Below are positions 36,480 through 46,975 of a DNA stretch of 64,000 nucleotides, in pieces. The DNA is from Photobacterium sp. CCB-ST2H9 (GTDB lineage Bacteria; Pseudomonadota; Gammaproteobacteria; Enterobacterales; Vibrionaceae): contig NZ_CP100425.1 of the NCBI RefSeq assembly GCF_023151555.2, forward strand, positions 2,108,001 through 2,172,000. The letters run 5' to 3'. The notes beneath the pieces are model-generated. The model searched no databases, was not told where the DNA came from, and was given only the letters and a program-made list of their open reading frames with translations. Every line of letters begins with the position of its first letter. Positions within the stretch are counted from its first letter, which is position 1. The translations under genes and the position numbers were made by a program.

Positions 36480-37868
36480 ATGTATCTGGTCATCAATCTG
36501 GCGATTTTTGCACTGCTGATCGCCTTGCTGGTTCAACAGCAGAAACGTGAGCAAACACTGTCCAAACGTGTGTTCACTGGCCTTGGGCTGGGTGTTGTGT
36601 TTGGTGCTGCACTGCAGTTTTTCTATGGTGAAGGGAATGACACCATCGCCACAACGCTGAAATATGTCGGCATTGTTGGTTCTGGTTATGTCAGCCTGCT
36701 GAAAATGATTGTGATGCCGCTGATCATGGTTTCCATTATTGCAGCCATTGTGAAAGTGAAAAACGCAGGCTCACTGGGCAAAATTGCCGGTCTGAGCATT
36801 GGTATCCTGCTGGCAACGACAGCGGCCTCTGCGCTGATTGGTATTCTGGTCAGCAACCTGTTTGGCCTGAGTGCCGAAGGCATTGTTCAGGGTGCCCGTG
36901 AAATTGCGCGTGGCGAAGCATTGCAAACGCGCCTGACCTCGGTTGAAACGCTGTCCCTGGCGGACATGATTATTTCTTTCTTCCCGGCCAATCCGTTTGC
37001 TGATCTGGCGGGCAGCCGCCCGACGTCTACCATCGCAGTCGTAATTTTCTCGGCTTTTGTTGGTGTTGCCAGCCTGACGGTTATCCGCACGCAGCCGGAA
37101 CTGGGCAAGAGCCTGGAAACATTCGTCAATGTGGCACAGGAAGTGGTCCGGACGCTGGTACGTATGGTACTGGCGCTCACCCCGTATGGCGTGCTGGCCC
37201 TGATGACCAAAGTGGTTGCCGGTTCTAACTACAGCGACATCCTGAACCTGCTGAACTTTGTCGTTGCCTCCTACGTTGGTCTGGGACTGATCCTGGTGAT
37301 GCACCTGCTGCTGGTGTCCGGCATTGGTGTCAACCCGATCCGCTTCCTGAAAAAGATTCTGCCAGTCCTGACATTCGCGTTCACTTCCCGTTCCAGTGCA
37401 GGCACCCTGCCCCTGAACATTGAAACGCAGGTCAAAAAACTGGGGAATGGCGAAGCTGTTTCAAACTTCTCGGCTTCATTCGGTGCCACCATGGGCCAGA
37501 ACGGCTGTGCCGGTCTCTATCCTGCCATGCTGGCTGTGATGATTGCGCCAACCATCGGCATCAACCCAATGGATCCTGGCTTCATGCTGACGCTGATCGC
37601 AATTGTCACCATCAGCTCATTCGGTATTGCCGGTGTAGGCGGCGGCGCGACTTTTGCTGCACTGATTGTTCTGTCTGCGCTGGATATGCCGGTTGCACTG
37701 GCTGGCCTGCTGATTTCAATCGAACCCCTGATTGATATGGGCCGTACCGCCGTAAACGTGAGCGGTTCGATGACTGCCGGAACCATCACCTCCCGGGTAC
37801 TGGGTCAGGCTGACCACAGCGTTTTCGAGCAGGATGAAGAAATCAGCGGTGAGCGCGTCAACGCTTAA
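36480..37868 (+). CDS. tcyP: L-cystine:cation symporter TcyP
   Basis: A 462-residue member of the dicarboxylate/amino acid:cation symporter family, the same length as E. coli TcyP (YdjN, 463). It has about eight helices and the two re-entrant hairpin regions (TSRSSAGTLPLN, and TMGQNGCAGLYPAML). The NVSGSMTAG motif near residue 423 binds substrate and cation. It takes up cystine across the inner membrane as a sulfur source. It has its own promoter region and terminator. Confidence 0.93.
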   Translation: MYLVINLAIFALLIALLVQQQKREQTLSKRVFTGLGLGVVFGAALQFFYGEGNDTIATTLKYVGIVGSGYVSLLKMIVMPLIMVSIIAAIVKVKNAGSLGKIAGLSIGILLATTAASALIGILVSNLFGLSAEGIVQGAREIARGEALQTRLTSVETLSLADMIISFFPANPFADLAGSRPTSTIAVVIFSAFVGVASLTVIRTQPELGKSLETFVNVAQEVVRTLVRMVLALTPYGVLALMTKVVAGSNYSDILNLLNFVVASYVGLGLILVMHLLLVSGIGVNPIRFLKKILPVLTFAFTSRSSAGTLPLNIETQVKKLGNGEAVSNFSASFGATMGQNGCAGLYPAMLAVMIAPTIGINPMDPGFMLTLIAIVTISSFGIAGVGGGATFAALIVLSALDMPVALAGLLISIEPLIDMGRTAVNVSGSMTAGTITSRVLGQADHSVFEQDEEISGERVNA

Positions 37869-37909
37869 CGCTCAGAGCATGCTCTGAAACCTCTCCTAGA
37901 GAACAAAAC

Positions 37910-37937
37910 AGCCCGGTCTTTTGGCCGGGCTATTTCT
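37910..37937 (+). terminator. Terminator of tcyP
   Basis: AGCCCGG (37910-37916) pairs with CCGGGCT (37925-37931), then ATTTCTTG. A 14-base palindrome CAGAGCATGCTCTG lies just before, at 37873-37886. Confidence 0.7.
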
Positions 37938-37964
37938 TGTCTGGCGTTTCTTTTTTGTCACTGA

Positions 37965-39752
37965 CTACACCTGAATACCCAGCTTACGCAGACGGCGATA
38001 CAGGGTATTGCGGCTGATACCCAATATCTTTGCAGTCCGGGAAATATTACCGTGATTGGCCTGATAGGTTTCCAGCAGCGTCCCGGAAATGGTCGCTTCC
38101 AGTTTTTTCACACCTTTGCTGATCTGACCCGCACTAGTTGCAGCCGGTAACTGAGCCGCGAAATGCTGCGGCAAATGTGCCAGCGTCAGTATAGAGTCGC
38201 CTTCTGCCAGTGCTGCGGCCACTTTCAGCATATTGTCCAGTTCTCGAATATTCCCGGGCCAGTGATATCCGGCCAGCCGGTCTGATAACTCAGAGCAAAT
38301 CTGCAAGGTCGCATCACTGTATTGCAGCAAAATCGCCTCGATCAGTTCGGCTTTGTCCTGCCGCTCCCGCAATGGCGGTAAACAGAGAATCAAGCCATTG
38401 AGCCGGTAATACAAATCTTCCCGAAACTGCCCTTCTGAAACCGCTTGGGCCAGGTCTTTATGGGTCGCGGCAATAATCCGGATGTCCACTTTCACAGACT
38501 GGGTTGCCCCCACTGGCATCACTTCTTTTTCCTGCAAAACATGCAGCAGGCGGGTTTGGGCGGATAATGGCAATTCAGCAATTTCATCCAGAAACAAAAT
38601 CCCCTGATCCGCCTGTCGGATCCGTCCTTGCTGCCCCTGTCGGCTGGCACCGGTAAAAGCGCCTGGCACATACCCAAACAACTCAGACTCAATCAGATTT
38701 TGCGGCAGCGCGCCACAGTTCACGGAAACTAGAGGGGCATGCCGTCTGGCACTGTGCTGATGGAGCTGTTTGACGAACTCCCCTTTCCCGACACCGGTTT
38801 CACCCAGCACCAACAAGTTAACGTCTTTATCAATCAGTTTACAGGCTTGCTGCCAGGCCAGTTCAACCCGGTCATCACCATGATGCAACGGGCAGGCCGG
38901 TGACCATAACTGACGAGATGAGATGCTGTTTTTTTTCTGTGCCGGTTTCATCATTTTCCGCTGAAAAACCAGTGGCAGGGCATGCCGGGTACTCCGCCGG
39001 GACGCCACCAGCGCATCAATATCACGGCCCAGCACAGGACGTTGACCCAGCAAGCGCTCGGCAACACTGTTATAAGCCAGAATCTTCCCTTGTTCATTGG
39101 CCACCAGAATGCCCTGCCAGCCGGTGTGCAACAAAGTCTGATCGCACGCCAGATCAATGCGTATGCTGGCTTCCGGCAACTGACACAACAACATATTTTC
39201 CACTTGTTGCACCATATGCTGAACAAACAGCCGGGTCTGGTCGGAGTGCACCTGCTGTTCGCTGGTAATATCCAGCACCCCAATCAGCTCACCAGACGGA
39301 CTGAAAACCGGCCCTGCCGAGCAACTGATAAAACGGTGCTGGCGAATGAAATGCTGATCACCGACCACAGTAATGAACTGTTTTTCGGTGAGTGCATTGC
39401 CGATGGCATTCGTCCCTTTCAACCGCTCTTGCCAGCACACACCGGACTCAAGCGCAATGCCGGTTAATCGCTGCTCGAATCGGGACTGTCCCCAGGACTT
39501 GATAATCACCCCTTCGGTGTCGCCCAGCAGCAACCGGCTGTTGGTTCCGGCAAAAACCTGATTGAACAATGGCACCGCCTTATGTTCGACGGCTGCAATC
39601 AAATCAGCAGCATCTGAGCGACGCTCATCCAGCTGGGTGTGTTCCAGACGGATATTTTCAGGCAGCTGGCTCTCTCTCAGCCCGGCAATCTGGCATCGGT
39701 GCCATGATTCGGACAGCCAGTCGGCGGGATCCCGGCTTGCAAGTGTCGGCAT
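37965..39752 (-). CDS. Sigma-54-dependent activator, AcoR-like
   Basis: About 595 residues from ATG at 39752 (MPTLASRDPADWLSESW). The frame continues to 39785, but those codons are operator-like repeats. Domains: an N-terminal GAF sensor (GTNAIGNALTEKQFITV near 115), a PAS-like region (ILVANEQGKILAYN near 225), a AAA+ domain with Walker A GETGVGKGE and the sigma-54 contact loop GAFTGA, and a Fis-type helix-turn-helix at the end (ISRNTLYRRLRKLG). AcoR-type proteins sense acetoin or aldehydes. It is divergent from an aldehyde dehydrogenase with a sigma-54 promoter, its obvious target. Confidence 0.92.
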   Translation of the reverse strand: MPTLASRDPADWLSESWHRCQIAGLRESQLPENIRLEHTQLDERRSDAADLIAAVEHKAVPLFNQVFAGTNSRLLLGDTEGVIIKSWGQSRFEQRLTGIALESGVCWQERLKGTNAIGNALTEKQFITVVGDQHFIRQHRFISCSAGPVFSPSGELIGVLDITSEQQVHSDQTRLFVQHMVQQVENMLLCQLPEASIRIDLACDQTLLHTGWQGILVANEQGKILAYNSVAERLLGQRPVLGRDIDALVASRRSTRHALPLVFQRKMMKPAQKKNSISSRQLWSPACPLHHGDDRVELAWQQACKLIDKDVNLLVLGETGVGKGEFVKQLHQHSARRHAPLVSVNCGALPQNLIESELFGYVPGAFTGASRQGQQGRIRQADQGILFLDEIAELPLSAQTRLLHVLQEKEVMPVGATQSVKVDIRIIAATHKDLAQAVSEGQFREDLYYRLNGLILCLPPLRERQDKAELIEAILLQYSDATLQICSELSDRLAGYHWPGNIRELDNMLKVAAALAEGDSILTLAHLPQHFAAQLPAATSAGQISKGVKKLEATISGTLLETYQANHGNISRTAKILGISRNTLYRRLRKLGIQV

Positions 39753-39757
39753 GATCA

Positions 39758-39811
39758 AGTGTTCCATTTTGGGACAGTGTTCCATCCCTCTCTGAGAAAG
39801 AATGGAACACT
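39758..39811. promoter_or_regulatory. Three AGTGTTCCAT repeats, upstream activator sites
   Basis: AGTGTTCCAT occurs at 39758-39767 and 39776-39785 and, inverted, at 39802-39811. TGTTCC-N5-GGGACA forms a dyad within the first pair. They lie about 100-165 bases upstream of the sigma-54 promoter, the right distance for enhancer sites, and overlap the extreme 5' end of the activator gene, allowing autorepression. Confidence 0.75.
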
Positions 39812-39908
39812 GGCAGCGGACAACAGTTCAGCGCCCGAAGCGGCACCGTTTTTAATAATATTTGATTCATCATAGCTTTACATTTATTTAACAACAAGCC
39901 CGCCGCGT

Positions 39909-39924
39909 TGGCCCGCAACTTGCG
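39909..39924 (+). promoter_or_regulatory. Sigma-54 promoter of the aldehyde dehydrogenase gene
   Basis: TGGCCC-N5-TTGCG matches the -24/-12 consensus TGGCAC-N5-TTGCA, with GG and GC ten bases apart as required. It lies 97 bases before the start at 40021 and next to an activator of the right class. Confidence 0.88.
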
Positions 39925-40020
39925 TTGTGAATCGGGAAAGTAAACATCACCCTTTTGTCTATCGCATTGAAAAGACGGGTGATTCGTCAAGGTTTGAAAC
40001 CACAGGAAAAGGATATTGCT

Positions 40021-41541
40021 ATGATCTACGCTCAACCGGGTTCCGCTGACGCGCTCATCCAATTCAAATCCCATTACGACAATTACATTGGCGGTGCATG
40101 GGTCAAACCTGTCTCCGGCCAATACTTCGACAATGTGTCACCGGTCAATGGCAAGGCCTATTGTCAGGTTGCCCGTTCCGGTGCGGCCGATGTTGAACTG
40201 GCACTGGATGCGGCCCATGAAGCGCGAGCCAAATGGGCCACAACCAGTGTGACCGAGCGTTCCAATATTCTGCTGAAAATTGCCGACCGAATTGAAGCCA
40301 ACCTCGAAATGCTGGCCATTGCAGAGTGCTGGGAAAACGGCAAACCCGTTCGGGAAACACTGGCTGCAGACCTGCCACTGGTGGTCGATCATTTCAGATA
40401 CTTTGCCGGGTGTATCCGGGCGCAGGAAGGCACCGCCGCTGAATTAGATGCCAACACCGCCAGCTATCATTTCCCTGAGCCGGTCGGCGTGGTGGGTCAG
40501 ATCATTCCTTGGAACTTCCCGATGCTGATGGCCGCGTGGAAACTGGCACCAGCCATTGCCGCCGGGTGCTGTGTGGTTCTAAAGCCCGCCGAACAGACCC
40601 CAACCTCCATTCTGGTGTTGCTGGAAACCATCGGTGATTTGATTCCGGCGGGTGTCGTGAACGTCATCAACGGCTTCGGCAGCGAAGCCGGTCAGGCACT
40701 GGCAACCAGCAAACGCATTGCCAAACTGGCCTTTACCGGTTCGACGGATGTGGGTCATCACATTCTGAAATGCGCTGCAGAAAACCTGATCCCGTCTACC
40801 GTTGAGCTGGGCGGGAAATCACCGAATGTTTACTTTGAAGACATTTTCGATCACGAAGATGCCTATCTGGATAAATGTGTCGAAGGTTTGCTGCTGGCCT
40901 TCTTCAATCAGGGTGAAGTCTGCACCTGTCCGAGCCGGGTTCTGGTGCAGGAATCAGTCTACGACAAGTTCATCGCCAAAGTTGTTGAACGAGCCAGTAC
41001 CATCAAACAAGGCAATCCGCTGGATACCGACACTCAGGTCGGCGCGCAGGCATCTCAGGAGCAGTTCGACAAAATCCTGAGCTATCTCGAAATCGGCCGT
41101 CAGGAAGGTGCTGAAGTCTTACTGGGCGGTGATGTGGCAGTGCAGTCCGGCGAGATTGCTTCCGGCTATTACATCGCACCGACCATGCTCAAAGGTCACA
41201 ACAAAATGCGGGTGTTTCAGGAAGAAATTTTCGGCCCTGTGATTGCGATTACCACCTTCAAGGACGAAGCCGAAGCACTGGCAATTGCCAATGACACCGA
41301 ATACGGCTTAGGGGCCGGGGTGTGGACACGGGACGCCAACCGCGTTTATCGCATGGGCCGGCAAATCGAAGCTGGCCGGATCTGGGTCAACTGCTACCAC
41401 GCCTACCCCGCTCATGCAGCCTTTGGCGGCTATAAGAAATCCGGGATTGGCCGTGAAACCCACAAGATGATGCTGGATCACTATCAGAACACCAAAAACC
41501 TGCTGGTGAGCTACGATGTGAATCCGCTGGGTTTCTTCTGA
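40021..41541 (+). CDS. aldB: Aldehyde dehydrogenase, AldB/ExaC type
   Basis: A 506-residue cytoplasmic NAD(P)-dependent aldehyde dehydrogenase. The ATG at 40021 follows AAGGATATTGCT; the open frame starts earlier, at 39955. Motifs: [26 protein letters not shown], the general-base ELGGKSPN and the nucleophile cysteine in [11 protein letters not shown]. The end [22 protein letters not shown] is nearly that of E. coli AldB and Pseudomonas ExaC, which oxidise acetaldehyde and related aldehydes. Control by the AcoR-like activator suggests induction by such a compound. Confidence 0.93.
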   Translation: MIYAQPGSADALIQFKSHYDNYIGGAWVKPVSGQYFDNVSPVNGKAYCQVARSGAADVELALDAAHEARAKWATTSVTERSNILLKIADRIEANLEMLAIAECWENGKPVRETLAADLPLVVDHFRYFAGCIRAQEGTAAELDANTASYHFPEPVGVVGQIIPWNFPMLMAAWKLAPAIAAGCCVVLKPAEQTPTSILVLLETIGDLIPAGVVNVINGFGSEAGQALATSKRIAKLAFTGSTDVGHHILKCAAENLIPSTVELGGKSPNVYFEDIFDHEDAYLDKCVEGLLLAFFNQGEVCTCPSRVLVQESVYDKFIAKVVERASTIKQGNPLDTDTQVGAQASQEQFDKILSYLEIGRQEGAEVLLGGDVAVQSGEIASGYYIAPTMLKGHNKMRVFQEEIFGPVIAITTFKDEAEALAIANDTEYGLGAGVWTRDANRVYRMGRQIEAGRIWVNCYHAYPAHAAFGGYKKSGIGRETHKMMLDHYQNTKNLLVSYDVNPLGFF

Positions 41542-41572
41542 TACCGGAAGATTCATATCAACCCAAACGCGA

Positions 41573-41593
41573 CCGGAGGCAATACGCCTCCGG
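41573..41593. terminator. Hairpin between aldB and the serine hydrolase gene
   Basis: CCGGAGGC and GCCTCCGG enclose five bases between two convergent genes. There is no T run on either side, so it may be a weak terminator. Confidence 0.5.
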
Positions 41594-41622
41594 GATTGAA
41601 TGAAATTCAGGACAATTTCCGG

Positions 41623-42930
41623 CTAGAACTTCTTCAGCATTTTCACCAGCTGATCGAGCAACGCGGCACGCTTTCTGAAATCTATAAAGAAGTTATTCAG
41701 CAACAAAACCAGCCCATCACCAGAATAAGGATCAATCATGACCCGGGATAAAATTCCCGGTCCGCCGCCGTCATGTCCCCAAAAAACTTCATTCCTGCCC
41801 CATGGGAATCGAAACCATCCCAGGCCAATAGCACTCCCGGTGAGTGGATCCAGACGCTGCATTTGCCATAATTGCTGCATGGTCTCCACTTTGAGTAAAG
41901 GCTGTGCCGCATGATTAGAAGGCAGAAAAGCACACAGAAAAGAGACCAGTGATACTGTTGAACTCCCGAGCAAGCCCGCAGCATTAAATGGCGAATCATA
42001 TTCACATTGGGTAAAGGCATAATAGGCTTCGTCACGATTCATCTGTACTTCGACAGAACTCAGGTAACCTTTCTCTCTCATGGTATTGGTATAGACCGCC
42101 ATGACAGGTGGCCGCGGGCTACGCTTCGCTTCGTAAGGTGTTATCAGCCGTTGTTGATCCAAGGTACTCGTAGTCCACGCCATGTCTGTGGCCGAGATGG
42201 GTTCAAAAATAAAACGACGAGTATAGAATTCAAAAGACATCTGGCTGACCTGCTCAATGAGGTATGCCGCCACCATCGCATTCAGATTTGAGTAGCCGGA
42301 AATCACACCCAGTGGATCTGCAGTCAACTGTGGGAAATCACCGGGCCGATAGGGATCAAACACTTTTTTCAGATCGGTTTTCAAACCGTCCGGGGCAATG
42401 TTTGTGTCGACCCAATCCTTTAATGTCCCTCCTTCTGCCGAGCAGAAAAAATCGGCCATACTGTCCGGCGCTGACGTCATCCTTCGAGTCGACAAAGAAG
42501 AACTGTGCGTGAGCAGATGATAAGGCGTAATCGGTGTTTCCGGATAATCAGGATTTCTCAACGGAAAGCCCAAATAACCACTGACATCACCATGCAGATC
42601 AACCTTGCCGTTTTCCACCAGTTGCATCAAGGCTGTCCAGGTGATCAATTTAGAGACTGAACCCAGTGACGGCCAGATACTATCCAGCGTTGCAGGCACG
42701 CCGCTATCCAAGTTTTGATAACCAAAACCTTTTCCCCAAACCATCTGGCCATTTTTGATCAAAGCGGCGCTAATTGATGCGGCAGGCAGATCCGTTAAAG
42801 CATCATTGAACATGTTGTCCAAAGCCTCCTTCGGCGTTTGCCCGGCATTGAGCCACCACGCGCCTGTGGCACCCGCAACACCGGCAATCACAGCACCTTT
42901 CAGTAAACCTCTCCGAGAAATCTTTTCCAT
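41623..42930 (-). CDS. Tat-exported class C beta-lactamase-like serine hydrolase
   Basis: About 435 residues from ATG at 42930. A Tat signal (KISRRGLLKGAVIAGVAGATG) opens the protein. The nucleophile motif SVSK lies at residues 91-94, the second motif YSN in SGYSNLNAMVA and the third HDG in WGHDGGGPG. This is the beta-lactamase/D-Ala-D-Ala carboxypeptidase/esterase superfamily (Pfam Beta-lactamase); substrate unknown, and resistance is not implied. The upstream extension of the frame to 43020 is Cys-rich and unlikely. It stands alone, convergent with aldB. Confidence 0.88.
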   Translation of the reverse strand: MEKISRRGLLKGAVIAGVAGATGAWWLNAGQTPKEALDNMFNDALTDLPAASISAALIKNGQMVWGKGFGYQNLDSGVPATLDSIWPSLGSVSKLITWTALMQLVENGKVDLHGDVSGYLGFPLRNPDYPETPITPYHLLTHSSSLSTRRMTSAPDSMADFFCSAEGGTLKDWVDTNIAPDGLKTDLKKVFDPYRPGDFPQLTADPLGVISGYSNLNAMVAAYLIEQVSQMSFEFYTRRFIFEPISATDMAWTTSTLDQQRLITPYEAKRSPRPPVMAVYTNTMREKGYLSSVEVQMNRDEAYYAFTQCEYDSPFNAAGLLGSSTVSLVSFLCAFLPSNHAAQPLLKVETMQQLWQMQRLDPLTGSAIGLGWFRFPWGRNEVFWGHDGGGPGILSRVMIDPYSGDGLVLLLNNFFIDFRKRAALLDQLVKMLKKF

Positions 42931-43118
42931 CGTTAACCTGCATTTGTCGCCATATGAAGCGTCAGATTTGGGTAAAGCATCGGAGCAATCACAAGTCCAA
43001 CACCGCCACCTGATAAGCAACTTATTTTATAACGAATAAAAAGGAGAAATCTGCACCATGAGTCACTGATGTGAAATCAGTTGCTAAGAATGGTTGTATA
43101 TGAATGGTCAAGACGTGC

Positions 43119-43142
43119 AAAAAGCCGGTCTGATGACCGGCT
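43119..43142 (-). terminator. Terminator of the msbA-lpxK-ycaR-kdsB cluster
   Basis: AGCCGGTC (43123-43130) pairs with GACCGGCT (43135-43142) around four bases. Reading on the minus strand, five T follow (43119-43123). It lies 15 bases past the kdsB stop. Confidence 0.82.
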
Positions 43143-43156
43143 GTTGAATGTCGTGT

Positions 43157-43903
43157 TTACTGAATCAGCAAACGGACTTTTTCCAGATCTTCCGGTGTGT
43201 CTACACCAGCTGGCGGCGGCTCAATCGCGACATCGACATGGATTTTCTCACCATGCCAGAGCACACGCAGTTGCTCCAGCGACTCGATCTTCTCGAGTGT
43301 GCTGGGCTCCCAATGGATGTAAGTGTTGATGAAACCCGCCCGGTAGGCATAAATCCCAATGTGACGCAGCAGGTTCTGATGAATCTCCTGCGGGCGTTTT
43401 GCGAAGTTATCGCGATCCCATGGAATCGATGCACGGCTGAAATAAAGCGCGTAACCATTTTTGTCCGTGACAACTTTCACCGCATTCGGGTTAAAGACTT
43501 CATCAGCATGGTCAATTTCAACGGCCAGTGTCGCCATCGGCGCGATACTGTGTGCAAGGTTATCCGCTACCTGACGAATAATGCTCGGCGGAATTAAAGG
43601 CTCATCCCCCTGCACATTCACGACAATTTCATCTGCAGCGAGCTGATACTTTTCGACCACCTCGGCCAGACGCTCAGTCCCTGAATCATGATCAGCCCGC
43701 GTCATGCAGACCTCGCCACCAAAGCCTTTCACAGTATCCGCAATACGCTGATCATCTGTTGCAACAATCACCTGTTTTGCGCCTGCTTTGCTGGCCTGCT
43801 CGTAGACCCATTGGATCATCGGCTTTCCGGCAATATCAGCCAACGGTTTACCCGGCAGACGTGACGATTGATAGCGAGCCGGAATAATGACCGTAAATGA
43901 CAT
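43157..43903 (-). CDS. kdsB: 3-deoxy-manno-octulosonate cytidylyltransferase
   Basis: A 248-residue cytoplasmic enzyme that makes CMP-Kdo for lipid A-core LPS. The start [19 protein letters not shown] is the nucleotide-binding signature. Further motifs: [36 protein letters not shown] and HIGIYAYR. The length equals the family norm. The ATG overlaps the ycaR stop (TAATG), so the genes are translationally coupled. Confidence 0.97.
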   Translation of the reverse strand: MSFTVIIPARYQSSRLPGKPLADIAGKPMIQWVYEQASKAGAKQVIVATDDQRIADTVKGFGGEVCMTRADHDSGTERLAEVVEKYQLAADEIVVNVQGDEPLIPPSIIRQVADNLAHSIAPMATLAVEIDHADEVFNPNAVKVVTDKNGYALYFSRASIPWDRDNFAKRPQEIHQNLLRHIGIYAYRAGFINTYIHWEPSTLEKIESLEQLRVLWHGEKIHVDVAIEPPPAGVDTPEDLEKVRLLIQ

Positions 43904-44082
43904 TACATCACCTCTTCCGCACTCAGAGTCCGTGCTTCTGGCTCCAGAAGAACCGGGATGCCGTCTTTGATCGGATAAGCCAGACGATCAAATTTGCAGA
44001 TCAGCTCATGATTGTCTTTATCAAAGTGCAGTTTGCCTTTACATACCGGGCAAGCAACGATTTCAAGCAGACGATGATCCAT
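43903..44082 (-). CDS. ycaR: Trm112-family protein YcaR
   Basis: A 59-residue protein ([18 protein letters not shown]...[16 protein letters not shown]), the COG2835/UPF0434 family. The CPVC motif plus one further cysteine (LICKFD) recall the Trm112 zinc ribbon, although the second CxxC pair is incomplete. It is an accessory protein of unknown partner in bacteria. It begins 20 bases inside lpxK and ends on the kdsB start, as in E. coli, where ycaR lies before kdsB. Confidence 0.95.
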   Translation of the reverse strand: MDHRLLEIVACPVCKGKLHFDKDNHELICKFDRLAYPIKDGIPVLLEPEARTLSAEEVM

Positions 44083-45076
44083 ATTCTTCCTTCACTTTTT
44101 TAATTTGATTCAACAATTCTGTCGACTCCGGTTCAGACAACCGGGCTCTGACAGGCAGATACCACCAGTTTGGCTGAGCGAAATCCTGACATTTCACCGC
44201 ATCTTTTTCCGTCATAACCAGATGCTGGCCCAACTTCTCCAGCTCGCTCAATGCTTCAACTGTATACGGTTGATGATCCGGAAAAGACTGGCAATGGACA
44301 GGGGTCAGTCCTAATGCGTTCAGTGTAGCGAAAAAACGGGGCGGATGACCGATACCCGCCATTGCAACAACATCCTGCAAACGTTCTGCGGGGCGATGTT
44401 CCCCTGTCACGAGATTCACCATCATTTCGGGCTCCAGCTGCATACTGATTTCACCCGGCTTGGCATCTCCGCCGTTACAGATCAGGAAATCAACGTCCTT
44501 CAGTCTGTCACACGTTTCACGGAGCGGCCCCATTGGAATAAGCATGGCATTGCCAAAGCGGCGCTTGCCGTCAATTACGACAATTTCGATGTCCCTGCTG
44601 AGAGCATAATGCTGAAGACCGTCATCCGTGATAATCACATCGACCTCATTTTCCAGCATTTTGACTGCTTCAGATCGTTGAGGCGCCACCACGACCGGAG
44701 CGCCGGTACGACGCGCGATCAGCACAGGCTCATCACCGGCTTCAGCCGTGGTTGTCTGTGCGGTCAGCCGCAACGGATAATGTGCAGATTTACCGCCATA
44801 GCCACGGGAGACCACGCCGACTTTCATGCCCTGAGCCTGAAGCTGCTCGACCAGCCAAATCACCACCGGAGTCTTGCCATTACCTCCGGCGGTAATATTA
44901 CCCACAACCACCACAGGTACACAGGCGCGGTAAGCCTGCTTCTTTCCGTTCTGATAAGCCTGCCGGCGGGACCGGCTCAGCCAGCCAAAGAGCTTGCTCA
45001 ATGGCCAGAACACGGGTGCAAGCGCCCACCCGGCCGGGTGGCGCTCAAACCAGATTTTTTCGATCAGGTTCGCCAT
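44063..45076 (-). CDS. lpxK: Tetraacyldisaccharide 4'-kinase
   Basis: A 337-residue inner-membrane-associated kinase that phosphorylates the lipid A disaccharide. An N-terminal hydrophobic part ([20 protein letters not shown]) precedes the P-loop [20 protein letters not shown] later conserved segment is [15 protein letters not shown]. It follows msbA closely and overlaps ycaR. Confidence 0.97.
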   Translation of the reverse strand: MANLIEKIWFERHPAGWALAPVFWPLSKLFGWLSRSRRQAYQNGKKQAYRACVPVVVVGNITAGGNGKTPVVIWLVEQLQAQGMKVGVVSRGYGGKSAHYPLRLTAQTTTAEAGDEPVLIARRTGAPVVVAPQRSEAVKMLENEVDVIITDDGLQHYALSRDIEIVVIDGKRRFGNAMLIPMGPLRETCDRLKDVDFLICNGGDAKPGEISMQLEPEMMVNLVTGEHRPAERLQDVVAMAGIGHPPRFFATLNALGLTPVHCQSFPDHQPYTVEALSELEKLGQHLVMTEKDAVKCQDFAQPNWWYLPVRARLSEPESTELLNQIKKVKEEYGSSSA

Positions 45077-45087
45077 GAGGTGCCTGC

Positions 45088-46845
45088 TCAGTCGCCAAAC
45101 TGAATGCGATGCAGCTGTGCATAGGCGCCGTCTTTTTCCAGCAACTGCGCATGCACACCGCGCTCAATAATTTCACCTTCATCCACCACCAGAATTTCAT
45201 CAGCATTCTCGATCGTCGACAGACGGTGTGCAATCACCAGAACCGTTTTGTCTTTCTGCAGCTCATCCAGTGCCGCCTGAATCGCACGCTCAGATTCGGT
45301 ATCCAGTGCCGAAGTTGCCTCATCCAGAATCAGAATAGGCGCATCACGCAGCAGTGCACGGGCAATGGCGATACGCTGACGCTGACCACCGGACAAGCTG
45401 ACACCGTTTTCACCGATAACCGTATCCAGCCCCTGTTCCATGCCTTGAATGAAGTCCATGGCATAAGCCAGTTCAGCCGCTTTTTCAATATCTGCGCGGC
45501 TGTAACGATCGCCGCTGGCATATGCGATATTGTTGGCAATCGAGTCGTTAAACAGGTGGACATTCTGGGAGACAATCGCGACCTGATCACGCAGATTGGC
45601 CAGCTTGTATTCGTGAATATCACGGCCATCGATGGTAATAACACCGGAATCGATGTCATAGAAACGTGTCAGCAGGTTCGCAATAGTACTTTTTCCTGAA
45701 CCGGAGCGGCCGACCAGTGCCAGCGTTTTACCGGCAGGGAGATCAAAGCTGACCTGACGAAGTGCGGGGGTGTCTTTAGTCGGATAAGTGAAGGTCACGT
45801 CTTTGAAAGTGACATCCCCTTTTACACGTTCAGCAACGTATGTACCGTGATCTTTTTCAGTTTCCATTTCAATCAGGCCAAACAGGGTCTGACAGGCGGC
45901 CATACCACGCTGGAACTGAGACGTTACATTGGTCAGCGCTTTTAACGGACGCATCATGCCGAACATCGCACCAAATACCAGCGCAAAAGTTCCCGGTGTC
46001 AGTTCGCTGCGCAGGCTTTCTGTATTAGCCAGCAGCAGCACAGCAACCAGAGCCATCGACGCAATAATCTGAATAACCGGGTTGGCGATCGCCTGCGCAG
46101 AAACCAGCTTCATGGTTTGCTGACGCATACTGTTACTGACTTTCTCAAAGCGGGATTGCTCAACATGCTGACCACCGTAGCTCAGCACAACTTTGTGTCC
46201 TTTCAGCATCTGTTCGGCAGATGAAGTGACCGACCCCATGGTGTCCTGCATGTTTTTGGAAATGCGGCGAAAACGCTTGGAGACGATCCGGATACTGACG
46301 GCGACCACAGGCGCAATCACCAGTAAGATGGCGGAGAGTTGCCAGCTGTTCCAGAACATCATGGTCATTAAGGCAATGATGGTTGCCCCTTCTCGGACCA
46401 GGCTGACCAGCGCGCCACTGGTTGCTGAAGCAACCTGCTCGCTGTCATAGGTAATGCGGGAAAGCAGCGCACCGGACGATTCCTTATCAAAAAAGCTGAC
46501 CGGCATTTTCATGAAATGGTTAAACACCTGGCGACGCATATTCATCACCACGTTGCCCGACACCCAGGACAGACAGTAAGTTGAAACAAAGCCGCTCAAT
46601 CCGCGAACCAACATCAACCCAAGAAGATAAAAAGGCATCATTGCCAGGAAATTGGATTCCACGCTGTTCAGACCGCCAAAACTTTCGTCCATCAACGGTT
46701 TGATCATCGACAGCATCAGTGCGTCACTGGCAGCATTGACAACCAGAGCGATAACGGCGGCAATCAGCCCCGTCTTATATAAACTGATAGAAGGCCAGAG
46801 TCGTTTAAACGTATCCCAAGTGGATTGATCGTTAACTTGTGTCAT
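45088..46845 (-). CDS. msbA: Lipid A export ABC transporter MsbA
   Basis: A 585-residue half transporter with six membrane helices (residues 20-320) and an ATPase domain with Walker [13 protein letters not shown], signature [16 protein letters not shown] and Walker [17 protein letters not shown]. It flips lipid A-core across the inner membrane. Length and order (msbA-lpxK) are as in E. coli. LpxK starts 11 bases downstream, so the unit msbA-lpxK-ycaR-kdsB is a single operon for LPS. Confidence 0.97.
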   Translation of the reverse strand: MTQVNDQSTWDTFKRLWPSISLYKTGLIAAVIALVVNAASDALMLSMIKPLMDESFGGLNSVESNFLAMMPFYLLGLMLVRGLSGFVSTYCLSWVSGNVVMNMRRQVFNHFMKMPVSFFDKESSGALLSRITYDSEQVASATSGALVSLVREGATIIALMTMMFWNSWQLSAILLVIAPVVAVSIRIVSKRFRRISKNMQDTMGSVTSSAEQMLKGHKVVLSYGGQHVEQSRFEKVSNSMRQQTMKLVSAQAIANPVIQIIASMALVAVLLLANTESLRSELTPGTFALVFGAMFGMMRPLKALTNVTSQFQRGMAACQTLFGLIEMETEKDHGTYVAERVKGDVTFKDVTFTYPTKDTPALRQVSFDLPAGKTLALVGRSGSGKSTIANLLTRFYDIDSGVITIDGRDIHEYKLANLRDQVAIVSQNVHLFNDSIANNIAYASGDRYSRADIEKAAELAYAMDFIQGMEQGLDTVIGENGVSLSGGQRQRIAIARALLRDAPILILDEATSALDTESERAIQAALDELQKDKTVLVIAHRLSTIENADEILVVDEGEIIERGVHAQLLEKDGAYAQLHRIQFGD

Positions 46846-46975
46846 GTAAAACCGATTGTTATCTGTTAGTGGCGGCTATTCTACTCGTTAACTTGAAATG
46901 CACCAAGTCAGTTGCCAACGCCTGCAGGCGCCTCACGCCTGTTTTTACAGCAAATTGCAGATCATTCAGTCAATA

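Noticed and set aside
39753..39785. Extra eleven N-terminal residues on the AcoR-like protein
   Set aside because: They are translated operator repeats; no relative is known to me with this start.
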